A stretch of DNA of 50,155 bases, taken from Gammaproteobacteria bacterium (lineage in GTDB: Bacteria; Pseudomonadota; Gammaproteobacteria; GRL18). Position numbers and translations under genes: made by a program. Of this stretch, positions 8,763 to 18,037 are shown one piece after another; positions within the stretch are counted from its first letter, which is position 1, and every line of letters begins with the position of its first letter. Below the pieces are notes generated by a model. That model was not told the DNA's origin. It ran no database searches and saw nothing but the letters and a program-made list of their open reading frames with translations. The DNA lies in assembly GCA_026994225.1 (NCBI GenBank), contig JALWRI010000096.1, positions 1,872 to 52,026 on the forward strand, in the 5' to 3' direction.

Positions 8763-8880
8763 AATTATTTATCATTCCGTTGAGCCAATTTAAAATAAAT
8801 CTCTTTTATTTAGTGTATCTTATCATTAAATAGCGGTATCATATAGAAATAGAAAAAAGCATAATTTTATCGAGTATACT

Positions 8881-9849
8881 ATGCAATATATTGCAGGGGA
8901 TGTTGGTGCAAGTAAAATTTGGTTATCTCATGCCATAGAAAATGAGCAAGGGATTGCTACGCTTTGCTATGATAAAAAATATATCTGTGCCGATTATCCA
9001 CATTTAAATGCCGTATTAGAACAATTTTATCACGATGCTCAATTACATATTGGTGATATCTATCGTTTAGTGCTTGCTCTCCCCGCTCCCATTCAAGATA
9101 CCCAAGAAATCGTATTAACCAATTTATCCTGGACTATTCATCAAACTCCTTTACAACAACAATTTCAAATACCTCATATACATTTTATCAATGATTTACA
9201 AGCAAGCGCATACGGGCTTGCATATATTCATCCAGATAATAAAATCACTATCAATGCTGGTATCTATAAGCCTGCATGTAATGCCTGGGTAATTGGTTTA
9301 GGTACTGGACTCGGTGTCGCTGCCAAATTACCTTCAGAACAAATAGTGGCATCTGAAGGGGGACACATGGATTATGCACCCACATCAGAAATACAATTTG
9401 CATTATGGCAGTGGTTACAAAAAAAATGGTCGCATGTCTCCTATGAACGGGTACTCTCTGGAACAGGCTTAGTAAATATTTATCAATTTTTACAATTACA
9501 CCATAGGCAAACCTGCATCTCTATTGATACCTATCACATTTTAAATCAGGCACAACAGCAACATCCTATTGCTGTCCAATGTGTTACTTTATTTACACAA
9601 ATATGTGCAGGATTTATTAGTAATTTAGCGTTATTATTACAACCTCATACTGGTATCTATATCGTTGGAGGATTAGCTGCAAATATCTCACATCTTCTTT
9701 GTCACCACACTTTTTTAGATACTTATCAAGATAAAGGGCGTATGTCTGAATTAGTAAAAAATATACCCGTCTATTTAATCCTTGATGATAAAATTGGAGT
9801 ATATGGCAGCTTGCACATAGCAAGCAAGCAGTATCCAGACACTCCATAA
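8881..9849 (+). CDS. glk: Glucokinase (Glk family)
   Basis: This enzyme phosphorylates glucose to glucose-6-phosphate with ATP, in the cytosol. It has 322 residues, matching the E. coli Glk type rather than ROK kinases. The phosphate-binding start is IAGDVGASKIWL, the sugar-binding part includes FINDLQASAYGL, the second phosphate loop is GLGTGLGVAA, and EGGHMDYAP and LSGTGLVNIYQF are family motifs. It is the first gene of the glycogen operon, 41 bases before glgC. Here it probably recycles glucose released by MalQ and the GH57 enzyme. No Shine-Dalgarno sequence stands out before the ATG. Confidence 0.92.
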   Translation: MQYIAGDVGASKIWLSHAIENEQGIATLCYDKKYICADYPHLNAVLEQFYHDAQLHIGDIYRLVLALPAPIQDTQEIVLTNLSWTIHQTPLQQQFQIPHIHFINDLQASAYGLAYIHPDNKITINAGIYKPACNAWVIGLGTGLGVAAKLPSEQIVASEGGHMDYAPTSEIQFALWQWLQKKWSHVSYERVLSGTGLVNIYQFLQLHHRQTCISIDTYHILNQAQQQHPIAVQCVTLFTQICAGFISNLALLLQPHTGIYIVGGLAANISHLLCHHTFLDTYQDKGRMSELVKNIPVYLILDDKIGVYGSLHIASKQYPDTP

Positions 9850-9890
9850 TATGCTTTTATATTAATACTATTTTTTAGGAAAAAAGTATC

Positions 9891-11177
9891 ATGTCGCTTG
9901 AACAATATATGAAATACTATTGCGAAACTAAAAATACGACTGAGCTAACTCGTAAATCCCTGGCTTTAGTTTTAGCAGGGGGAGAAGGTTCACGTTTAAA
10001 AAACCTGACCAAATGGCGTGCTAAACCCGCTGTCCCTTTTGGAGGGAAATACCGTATTATTGATTTTACCTTAAGTAATTGTGTCAATTCCGGTATTCGC
10101 CGTATTGGTGTCCTAGCACAATATAAATCACATTCTTTGATACGTCATTTACAGCGTGCCTGGAGTTTTATGCGTGCAGAAATTGGAGAATTTGTTGAAA
10201 TTTTGCCCGCACAACAACGTACCGGAAAACATTGGTATCAAGGTACTGCAGATGCCTTATATCAAAATTTGGATATTATCCGCCGTCACACCCCCGATTA
10301 TGTCATTGTTTTAGGTGGCGATCATATTTACACCATGGACTACAGCATTATGTTATATCAACATGCTAATTCAGGTGCAGATGTTACGGTTGGTTGTATT
10401 GAAGTTCCCCGTGAAGAGGCCAGCGGTTTTGGGGTTATGTCCATAGATGAAAATTACCGTATTATTGATTTTACTGAAAAACCAACTGATCCTGAAGGAA
10501 TGCCTGATAAACCTGATAAATCTTTGGTATCTATGGGTATTTATATCTTTTCTCGAGAATTTTTATTTCAACAACTTATTCGTGATCAAGATGATAAACA
10601 TTCCTCACATGATTTTGGTAAAGATATTATTCCTTATGTCGTGGAAAATTCCCATGTAAGAGCCTTCCCTTTTATTGATTCTCAGGGTAATCCTGCCTAT
10701 TGGCGAGATGTAGGGACAGTAGAATCTTACTGGAAAGCAAACCTTGAGTTATGTGATGTCGAACCAGAGCTTAACCTGTATAATCGGGAATGGCCTATTT
10801 GGACTTACCAAACCCAAAATCCCCCTGCAAAATTTGTTTTTAATGATCCCGGTCGCCGAGGAGAAGCGATTGATTCGCTTATTTCTGCAGGCTGCATTAT
10901 TTCAGGGGCTTGTGTGCATCGTTCAGTGGTCTTTTTTGGTTCACGTATTCACGAATCCAGTATTATTGAAAACAGTATCTTATTACCTAAAGTAATTATT
11001 GGCAAAAATTGTAAAATTCAACGTACTATTATAGATAAAAGTACCACTATTCCTGATAATACTAACATAGGCATTGATTTAGAAGCAGATAGACAAAGAG
11101 GCTTTCATGTTACAGAAAATGGCATCGTCTTGGTAACACCGGAAGATTTTGGTAGAACTATTCACCATATCCGATAG
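9891..11177 (+). CDS. glgC: Glucose-1-phosphate adenylyltransferase (ADP-glucose pyrophosphorylase)
   Basis: This enzyme makes ADP-glucose from ATP and glucose-1-phosphate, the committed and allosterically controlled step of glycogen synthesis. It has 428 residues, the usual length. The nucleotide loop is [40 protein letters not shown] and [12 protein letters not shown] (catalytic Asp) are typical, as is IDFTEKP. The C-terminal part is a left-handed beta-helix ([19 protein letters not shown]). An AGG ribosome site precedes the ATG. It is the second gene of the operon. Confidence 0.96.
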   Translation: MSLEQYMKYYCETKNTTELTRKSLALVLAGGEGSRLKNLTKWRAKPAVPFGGKYRIIDFTLSNCVNSGIRRIGVLAQYKSHSLIRHLQRAWSFMRAEIGEFVEILPAQQRTGKHWYQGTADALYQNLDIIRRHTPDYVIVLGGDHIYTMDYSIMLYQHANSGADVTVGCIEVPREEASGFGVMSIDENYRIIDFTEKPTDPEGMPDKPDKSLVSMGIYIFSREFLFQQLIRDQDDKHSSHDFGKDIIPYVVENSHVRAFPFIDSQGNPAYWRDVGTVESYWKANLELCDVEPELNLYNREWPIWTYQTQNPPAKFVFNDPGRRGEAIDSLISAGCIISGACVHRSVVFFGSRIHESSIIENSILLPKVIIGKNCKIQRTIIDKSTTIPDNTNIGIDLEADRQRGFHVTENGIVLVTPEDFGRTIHHIR

Positions 11178-11251
11178 TCCATCGCATTCTATCAGTATTA
11201 TTTAACACCTTGTCATATCATCTTTTTTTAATCTTATCAGGTAAATTCAGT

Positions 11252-12970
11252 ATGGGAAATCCTATCAAATTAGTGCTTTGCTGGCACATGCATCAACCCT
11301 ATTATCGTAGCGTCATAGATAAACAGTACCAGTTACCGTGGGTCTATTTACATGCTATAAAAGATTATGCTGATATGATTGCCCACCTCGAAGCACATCC
11401 TAAAGCGAAAGCGGTAATTAACTTTGTTCCGGTATTGTTAGAACAAATTGATGACTATAGACAACAATTACATGATTATTTACATCATGCAACACGTATG
11501 CATGATCCCTTATTAAACTGGCTTGCCGGTGTAGATAAAATCAGTAAAAAATTATCTGTACGTACACATATTATACAGGCTTGTCAAAAAGCCCATGCAG
11601 CACAAATGATAGATCCTTATCCTCAGTATAAAAAATTACTGGATATAGTGACACATTTACATCATCCTCAACAACTTGATAATGAAAGCATCAGTTATCT
11701 CAATACGCAATACTTTATTGATTTACTCATGTGGTATCATTTAGCGTGGCTAGGCTATACAGTAAAGCAACATGATCCACGTTGTGGTGTACTGCTTGCT
11801 AAAGGTAAGAACTTTAACCCTGAAGATCGACGTACATTGCTCAGTATTATACATGATATTTTAGATACCTTGTTACCTCGTTATCAAAAATTAGCCCAAG
11901 CAGGACAAATTGAACTATCCATGACGCCTTACGCACACCCTATTACCCCGTTATTATTAGATTTTAATAGTACATCTTGTGCTACCCCCCAAGCCTTACT
12001 CCCCGAAGCAGCGCATTATCCTGGTGGTAAAGAACGAGCTAAATGGCATATAGAAAAAGGATTAGACTGTTTTCAACATTATTTCCAACAACAACCCACT
12101 GGGGTCTGGTTAGCAGAAGGTGCTATGAGTGAAGAAAGTATTCAATTACTCGATGAGTATCATATCCACTGGAGTGCTTCGGGTGAAGCCGTATGGCATA
12201 ATAGTGCCAGGAAATCAGCCGATCCACAAGAACATCTAGATAAAAAAACAACCCTCTTCTCACCCTGTCAATTACAACAATCCCAATGCCAACTCTTTTT
12301 CCGTGATGATGGTTTATCCGACTTAATCGGTTTTCAATATAAAGATTGGAACACTGAAGATGCAATCAATGATTTTTGTCAACATATTCAAAATATTGCC
12401 AGTGCACAAGCTGAAAATGTCCAGGATCATGTTATTAGTATCATCATGGATGGTGAAAATGCCTGGGAATATTACCCTGATAATGCCTACCACTTTTTAG
12501 ATGCGTTGTACCGATGTTTAACCCAACATCCTCAAATTGAGTTAAGCACCTTTGAAGCGATTTATCAACAACAACTCCCCTGCCATACTTTTTCTTCATT
12601 ATGTGCTGGAAGTTGGGTCTTTGGATCGTTTTCTACCTGGATGGGAGATAAGGATAAAAATAAAGCCTGGGATTATCTGGTAGCAGCAAAAAAAGCCTAT
12701 GACAAGGTGATTGCCAGCAATAAATTAACGACTGAACAACAACAACTCGCTACTCAACAACTCGCTATGTGCGAATCCTCTGATTGGTTTTGGTGGTTTG
12801 GTGATTACAATCCTTCAGAAAGTGTGCAAGCCTTTGACCAGTTATTTAGACAACATTTACTCAAATTATACCAATTATTGCAACTAGAGCCGCCTATTTA
12901 TCTGGATATACCTATTTCTCATGGTGGTAATTATGCCGATAATGCTGGTACTATGCGTAAAAACACTTAA
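11252..12970 (+). CDS. Glycoside hydrolase family 57 protein (alpha-amylase / glucanotransferase type)
   Basis: This is a 572-residue GH57 enzyme that acts on alpha-1,4-glucan. The frame extends to a TTG at 11210, but MGNPIKLVLCWHMHQPYY from the ATG at 11252 is the natural GH57 start. Motifs are WHMHQPYYR near the N-terminus, the probable catalytic Glu in GVWLAEGAMSEESIQ, the probable catalytic Asp in FFRDDGLSDLIGFQYKDW, and MDGENAWEYYP. Exact activity (amylase, transferase or branching) cannot be fixed from motifs. Its position between glgC and malQ suggests trimming or remodelling of glycogen chains. Confidence 0.88.
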   Translation: MGNPIKLVLCWHMHQPYYRSVIDKQYQLPWVYLHAIKDYADMIAHLEAHPKAKAVINFVPVLLEQIDDYRQQLHDYLHHATRMHDPLLNWLAGVDKISKKLSVRTHIIQACQKAHAAQMIDPYPQYKKLLDIVTHLHHPQQLDNESISYLNTQYFIDLLMWYHLAWLGYTVKQHDPRCGVLLAKGKNFNPEDRRTLLSIIHDILDTLLPRYQKLAQAGQIELSMTPYAHPITPLLLDFNSTSCATPQALLPEAAHYPGGKERAKWHIEKGLDCFQHYFQQQPTGVWLAEGAMSEESIQLLDEYHIHWSASGEAVWHNSARKSADPQEHLDKKTTLFSPCQLQQSQCQLFFRDDGLSDLIGFQYKDWNTEDAINDFCQHIQNIASAQAENVQDHVISIIMDGENAWEYYPDNAYHFLDALYRCLTQHPQIELSTFEAIYQQQLPCHTFSSLCAGSWVFGSFSTWMGDKDKNKAWDYLVAAKKAYDKVIASNKLTTEQQQLATQQLAMCESSDWFWWFGDYNPSESVQAFDQLFRQHLLKLYQLLQLEPPIYLDIPISHGGNYADNAGTMRKNT

Positions 12971-12987
12971 CCTTAAAACAATCTATT

Positions 12988-14349
12988 ATGGCTATTTTCC
13001 AACATACCGCAGGGATATTATTACACCCGACTTCTTTACCACAAGGTACATTGCATGAAGATGCCTTACGTTGGCTAGACTTTATGCATCATAGTGGTTT
13101 ATCCGTCTGGCAAATGTTACCGCTAGGCATTCCACATCAAGGGCTATCACCGTATGATTGCCAATCCGCCTTTGCAGTCAATCCCGCTTTATTTGATCAA
13201 CAAAAATTATCTGCTTTATCTTTAACAGCAGAACAAAAACAGCATTTTTACCATATCACTGATTATTGGTTAGACGATTTTGCCTTATATCGGGTATTAA
13301 AAAAACATTATCATCAGCAAGCCTGGTTTGATTGGCCCGATCCTTATAAAAAACGAGATCCTGATGCACTCAATGCTATTAAACTACAATACCAAGATAG
13401 TATTGAACAAGAAAAAGAGGCACAATGTCATTATTATTATCAATGGCAAATTATCCGTCATTATGCCCAACATCGTAATATTACTTTATTTGGTGATATT
13501 CCGATGTTTGTTGCATTAGACAGTGCCGATGTATGGGCGCATCAAGAACAATTTTTATTAGATAGTGAAGGACAAGCTATTTATGTTACGGGTGTTCCGC
13601 CTGATTATTTTTCTCCAACAGGACAACGTTGGGGCAATCCCCATTATAATTGGGAAAATATGCAAAAGGATCAATTCCGTTGGTGGCAACAACGTATAGA
13701 ACACCACTTAGCATGGTTTGATATACTTCGCATTGATCATTTTCGTGGCCTGGAATCAAGTTGGTATATTCCAGCAAAAAATACCACCGCTATTGAAGGA
13801 ACATGGAAAAAAATCCCCGGCGCAATATTATTACAGCACTTACAAACCATTTGGAATCCCTTACCCTTAGTAGCTGAAGACTTAGGCATTATTACCCCTG
13901 AAGTCTCTCAGCTTCGACAACAGTTTTCACTACCTGGCATGCGTATTTTACAATTTGGCTTTGACGGCAAGATTGATAATCCACATTTAGCTATCAATAT
14001 ACAAGAAGATAATATCGCTTATACGGGTACGCATGATAATGACACCACTATGGGCTGGTTTAATATGCTAGATCCTGATGCACAAGCCTATATTCTGGCA
14101 CAACTACAAACGTTGCCCCATATTACCGCAACGATGATGCCCTGGTTACTGATTGATGCAGCCTTATCATGCAAAGCCCAATTAGCTATCATTCCCTTAC
14201 AAGATTTTTTGGGTTTAAATTCTTCACACCGTATGAATACTCCTGGTACGATTGAAAATAATTGGCAATGGAAATTTCAATGGTCAGATATTAGCGATGA
14301 TCTAATACACACTATTTATCAACGTATGGAGCAATATCAACGCTTATGA
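12988..14349 (+). CDS. malQ: 4-alpha-glucanotransferase (amylomaltase)
   Basis: This GH77 enzyme moves alpha-1,4-glucan segments between chains and releases glucose. At 453 residues it is close to the compact Thermus-type form, without the N-terminal extension of E. coli MalQ. Visible motifs are GILLHPTSLPQG, GDIPMFVALDSADVWA and GVPPDYFSPTGQRWGNP. The nucleophile is the Asp in LRIDHFRGLESSW, the acid/base is the Glu in LVAEDLGIITPEV, and the stabilising Asp is in YTGTHDNDTTMGW. It starts 17 bases after the GH57 stop, and its stop overlaps the glgB start (ATGA), indicating translational coupling. Confidence 0.94.
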   Translation: MAIFQHTAGILLHPTSLPQGTLHEDALRWLDFMHHSGLSVWQMLPLGIPHQGLSPYDCQSAFAVNPALFDQQKLSALSLTAEQKQHFYHITDYWLDDFALYRVLKKHYHQQAWFDWPDPYKKRDPDALNAIKLQYQDSIEQEKEAQCHYYYQWQIIRHYAQHRNITLFGDIPMFVALDSADVWAHQEQFLLDSEGQAIYVTGVPPDYFSPTGQRWGNPHYNWENMQKDQFRWWQQRIEHHLAWFDILRIDHFRGLESSWYIPAKNTTAIEGTWKKIPGAILLQHLQTIWNPLPLVAEDLGIITPEVSQLRQQFSLPGMRILQFGFDGKIDNPHLAINIQEDNIAYTGTHDNDTTMGWFNMLDPDAQAYILAQLQTLPHITATMMPWLLIDAALSCKAQLAIIPLQDFLGLNSSHRMNTPGTIENNWQWKFQWSDISDDLIHTIYQRMEQYQRL

Positions 14350-16502
14350 ACACCGATATGCAAGCAATACAAGAAGGTTATAGTGAAAATCCTTATCACG
14401 TATTAGGTAGAGTAAAACACGATCATACTTTACTAATACGTGCTTTTATGCCTACTGCAGAACATGTTGAAATAGAACATGCAGGTGCTATGCAACGGAT
14501 ACCAAATAGTGATTTTTTTGTTTTTACACTCTTGCCACAAGATATAAAAAAAATCCCTCTCCATCACACCTTGATTTGGCAAGATAAAAATACCCATAAC
14601 CGCTATCAATGTATGTCTCCTTATAGCTTTTCTCCACAATTAGGGGATCTGGATCAGCATTGGTTTAATGAAGGGAAACATCACCATAGTTATCGTTTTA
14701 TGGGAGCGCACCTGCATACCGTTGATGAGGTTTCCGGTGTCTTATTTGCAGTGTGGGCACCTAATGCAAAACGAGTCAGTGTCATTGGCGATTTTAATAA
14801 CTGGCATGGTTTACGTCATCCTATGTATAAACACAGTGGTGGAACGTGGGAACTGTTTATCCCTCATCTTTGCGCTGGCGATTTATATAAATTTGAATTA
14901 CGCACCCAACAAGACGATATATTAATTAAGACAGACCCCTTTGCCCAAGCTATGGAATTACGTCCCAAAACGGCATCCATTATTACTGATCCGAGTTATC
15001 AATGGGAAGATATGCAATGGATGGCAAACCGCCAAAATTTTAATTGGCAACATCAAGCGATTAGTATTTATGAAGTACATCTTGGTTCATGGCAACGAGA
15101 TGAACAAGGGCATTTTCTCAATTATCGTACTCTTGCCCAACAACTCATTCCATATGTAAAAAAACTGGGATATACACATATCGAATTACTCCCTATTACT
15201 GAGCATCCGTTAGATAAATCCTGGGGTTATCAGGTAAGTGCCTATTATGCACCCACTTCACGGCACGGTAGTCCTGCTGATTTACGTTATTTCATCGAAA
15301 AATGCCATCAACATCATATTGGTGTTTTTTTAGATTGGGTACCCGCTCATTTCCCTAAAGATGAATTTGCACTTGCCCGTTTCGATGGCACAGCTTTATA
15401 CGAGCATGAAGATCCCCGTAAAGGTGAACATAGGGATTGGGGTACACTTATTTTTAATTATGCCCGCCATGAGGTCATCAGCTTTTTATTATCTAATGCC
15501 CTCTATTGGATAGAAGAATTTCATATTGATGGATTACGGGTAGATGCTGTTGCATCAATGCTTTATTTAGATTATTCACGTAATGAAGGCGATTGGATCC
15601 CTAATCAATATGGAGGCAATGAAAATATTGAAGCCCTGGAATTTTTACGTCATCTCAATACGGTTGTACACGAAGCACATCCCGGGGCATTAATTATTGC
15701 AGAAGAATCAACCAGTTGGCCGATGGTTTCTCGCCCGGTATGGATGGGTGGTTTAGGATTTTCCCTTAAATGGAATATGGGTTGGATGAACGATACCTTA
15801 CATTATATGGAATTAGATAGTGTCTATCGTTCTTACCATCATGATAAACTCACGTTTAGCCAGTTATATGCCTATTCTGAAAACTTTGTATTACCTTTAT
15901 CCCATGATGAAGTAGTACACATGAAATCGTCTATGCTAAGTAAAATGAAAGGAGATTGGTGGCAACAATTTGCAAATTTACGTTTACTCTATATGTATCA
16001 ATATGCCCATCCTGGAAAAAAACTATTATTTATGGGGGGAGAATTTGGTCAATGGGATGAATGGAATGAAGCGAAAGCCTTAGACTGGGAATTAACCCAT
16101 TTACCTACCCATCAAGGTGTGATGCAGTTGATTACTGATCTCAATCAATTATATCAACAACAACCCGCATTACACCAATATGATTTTGCACAGAAAGGAT
16201 TTCAATGGATTGATTGCCATGATGTGAAGCAATCTATTATCAGCTTTATTCGTTATAGTGATGATCAACATATTATTTGTATTTTTAACTTTACTCCCGT
16301 TCCTCGATACCAATATCGTATTGGTGTGCCTTCTCCACATCACTACTATGAATTATTAAATAGTGACAGGGCATGTTATGCCGGTAGTGAAAATATTTAT
16401 AATCCAGATATTATTACACAACAACAAGAATATATGGGCTTCCCTTATTCTATTACCCTAAATTTACCGGCTCTTAGTGGTATTTATTTAAAAAGAAAAT
16501 AA
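14346..16502 (+). CDS. glgB: 1,4-alpha-glucan (glycogen) branching enzyme
   Basis: This enzyme cuts alpha-1,4 chains and reattaches them as alpha-1,6 branches. It has 718 residues, as in E. coli. An N-terminal N1 domain (NPYHVLGRVKHDHTLLIRAF) is followed by a CBM48 module (GVLFAVWAPNAKRVSVIGDF). The GH13_9 barrel follows: nucleophile Asp near residue 400 in GLRVDAVASMLYLDY, acid/base Glu near residue 453 in IIAEESTSWP, and LPLSHDEVVH supplying the third acid. GGEFGQWDEWNE is also typical. The start overlaps malQ by four bases. Confidence 0.97.
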   Translation: MNTDMQAIQEGYSENPYHVLGRVKHDHTLLIRAFMPTAEHVEIEHAGAMQRIPNSDFFVFTLLPQDIKKIPLHHTLIWQDKNTHNRYQCMSPYSFSPQLGDLDQHWFNEGKHHHSYRFMGAHLHTVDEVSGVLFAVWAPNAKRVSVIGDFNNWHGLRHPMYKHSGGTWELFIPHLCAGDLYKFELRTQQDDILIKTDPFAQAMELRPKTASIITDPSYQWEDMQWMANRQNFNWQHQAISIYEVHLGSWQRDEQGHFLNYRTLAQQLIPYVKKLGYTHIELLPITEHPLDKSWGYQVSAYYAPTSRHGSPADLRYFIEKCHQHHIGVFLDWVPAHFPKDEFALARFDGTALYEHEDPRKGEHRDWGTLIFNYARHEVISFLLSNALYWIEEFHIDGLRVDAVASMLYLDYSRNEGDWIPNQYGGNENIEALEFLRHLNTVVHEAHPGALIIAEESTSWPMVSRPVWMGGLGFSLKWNMGWMNDTLHYMELDSVYRSYHHDKLTFSQLYAYSENFVLPLSHDEVVHMKSSMLSKMKGDWWQQFANLRLLYMYQYAHPGKKLLFMGGEFGQWDEWNEAKALDWELTHLPTHQGVMQLITDLNQLYQQQPALHQYDFAQKGFQWIDCHDVKQSIISFIRYSDDQHIICIFNFTPVPRYQYRIGVPSPHHYYELLNSDRACYAGSENIYNPDIITQQQEYMGFPYSITLNLPALSGIYLKRK

Positions 16503-16514
16503 GAGGCACTTGTT

Positions 16515-18005
16515 ATGAATCTTTTATTTTGTAGTAGCGAAGCATACCCTTTTGTTAAAACAGGAGGACTTGCCGATGTTGCCGGTAGCCTTCCATATGC
16601 ACTCGCTGATCCTGTTATTAAAGAGAATACTGAGACAAGCAATCTGGAAGCGATTGATGTCAAATTAGTCATCCCCGCCTATCGTTGTGTTTTAGAATAT
16701 GTAAAAAGTTTAACCGTAGTCAGCTGGATAGAGTTAGAAGAATCTAAGCATATCCGTATTTTACAAGTTTATCTGGAACATTCAGGGATTGATTTATGGT
16801 TAGTAGATATACCCCCTCTTTTTGATCGTCCTGGAAATCCCTATCTTAATGCTAAAGGGGATGATTGGCCTGATAATGCCCAACGTTTTGCCGTATTTTC
16901 AAAAGTTGTTGCACAAATTGCTATGAACAAAGCAAATTTAGACTGGCAAGCAGACATAGTACATACTAATGACTGGCAAACTGGTTTAGTCCCTGCTTAT
17001 CTTAGCCTAGAACATGATGCACCCAAAACTATTTTTACCATCCATAATTTAGCCTATGGAGGACATTTTTCAGAGCAACAATTTCGGCAATTACATTTAC
17101 CGGAACATTGGTGGGATCCTTATTATGGTATTGAATTTTATTCTGGTTTTTCCATGTTAAAAGCCGGCATTATTTTCTCTGATTGGGTGACTACTGTCAG
17201 CCCCACTTATGCCAATGAAATTTGTACGCCCAGCTATGGTTACGGGTTTGAAAATTTATTACAACAAAAACGGCAATATTTACGTGGCATACTCAATGGC
17301 ATAGATGATTATTGTTGGAATCCCAACACTGACCGATTTATCCCCTATCATTACAATAACAATAATTTTATTACCGCTAAACGTAAAAATAAAGTCGCAT
17401 TATTACAACAACATGCCAATCATAAACTCAGTAAACAAGAAATTGATGCCCCATTATTTAGCTTTATTGGGCGTTTAGTTGAACAAAAAGGCGTAGATTT
17501 ATTACTCTCTGTTATTCCTCAGATTTTAGCTCAAAGTACGGCTAATTTTTTTCTTGTCGGGACGGGACAACAATATTTTGAAAGTGCCTTAATTCAACTA
17601 CAACATCACTATCCTGATCGTATTTATCTACATATTGGCTATTCTGAATCCTTGGCACACAAAGTAGAAGCCGCTAGTGATATATTTTTAATGCCCTCTC
17701 GTTTTGAACCTTGTGGCTTAAATCAATTATACAGTTTGCGTTATGGTACATTGCCCCTAGTACATGCCACTGGAGGACTTGCCGATACAGTAATCAATGC
17801 AACAATGGAAAATATTGATAATAATACAGCAACTGGATTTGCTTTTTATGATCCCAGTGAACATGCCCTGTATGCTACTATTCAACATATTTTATATTTA
17901 TACCAACAAAAACCTATCTGGCATCAATTACAAGAAAATGCCATGCAACAAGATTTTAGCTGGCAAAAAAGTGCCTTAACCTATCGACAGCTTTACCAAG
18001 AATAA
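16515..18005 (+). CDS. glgA: Glycogen synthase (ADP-glucose type)
   Basis: This GT5 glycosyltransferase extends glycogen from ADP-glucose. It has 496 residues, the usual size. The N-terminus FCSSEAYPFVKTGGLADVAG contains the KTGG donor-binding loop. IVHTNDWQTGLVPAYL follows. The C-terminal domain holds SFIGRLVEQKGVDLL and the active-site Glu region MPSRFEPCGLNQLYSLRYG. GAGG precedes the ATG, 12 bases after glgB. It follows glgB directly, so elongation and branching are made from the same message. Confidence 0.96.
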   Translation: MNLLFCSSEAYPFVKTGGLADVAGSLPYALADPVIKENTETSNLEAIDVKLVIPAYRCVLEYVKSLTVVSWIELEESKHIRILQVYLEHSGIDLWLVDIPPLFDRPGNPYLNAKGDDWPDNAQRFAVFSKVVAQIAMNKANLDWQADIVHTNDWQTGLVPAYLSLEHDAPKTIFTIHNLAYGGHFSEQQFRQLHLPEHWWDPYYGIEFYSGFSMLKAGIIFSDWVTTVSPTYANEICTPSYGYGFENLLQQKRQYLRGILNGIDDYCWNPNTDRFIPYHYNNNNFITAKRKNKVALLQQHANHKLSKQEIDAPLFSFIGRLVEQKGVDLLLSVIPQILAQSTANFFLVGTGQQYFESALIQLQHHYPDRIYLHIGYSESLAHKVEAASDIFLMPSRFEPCGLNQLYSLRYGTLPLVHATGGLADTVINATMENIDNNTATGFAFYDPSEHALYATIQHILYLYQQKPIWHQLQENAMQQDFSWQKSALTYRQLYQE

Positions 18006-18037
18006 CAACAAAACCGGTATTATGGAGTACCCTAATT

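Noticed and set aside
8840-8870. TATCAT / CATAAT pair as promoter of the glycogen operon
   Set aside because: The -35 matches the consensus at only two or three positions, so I cannot support it over other AT-rich hexamers in the same gap.
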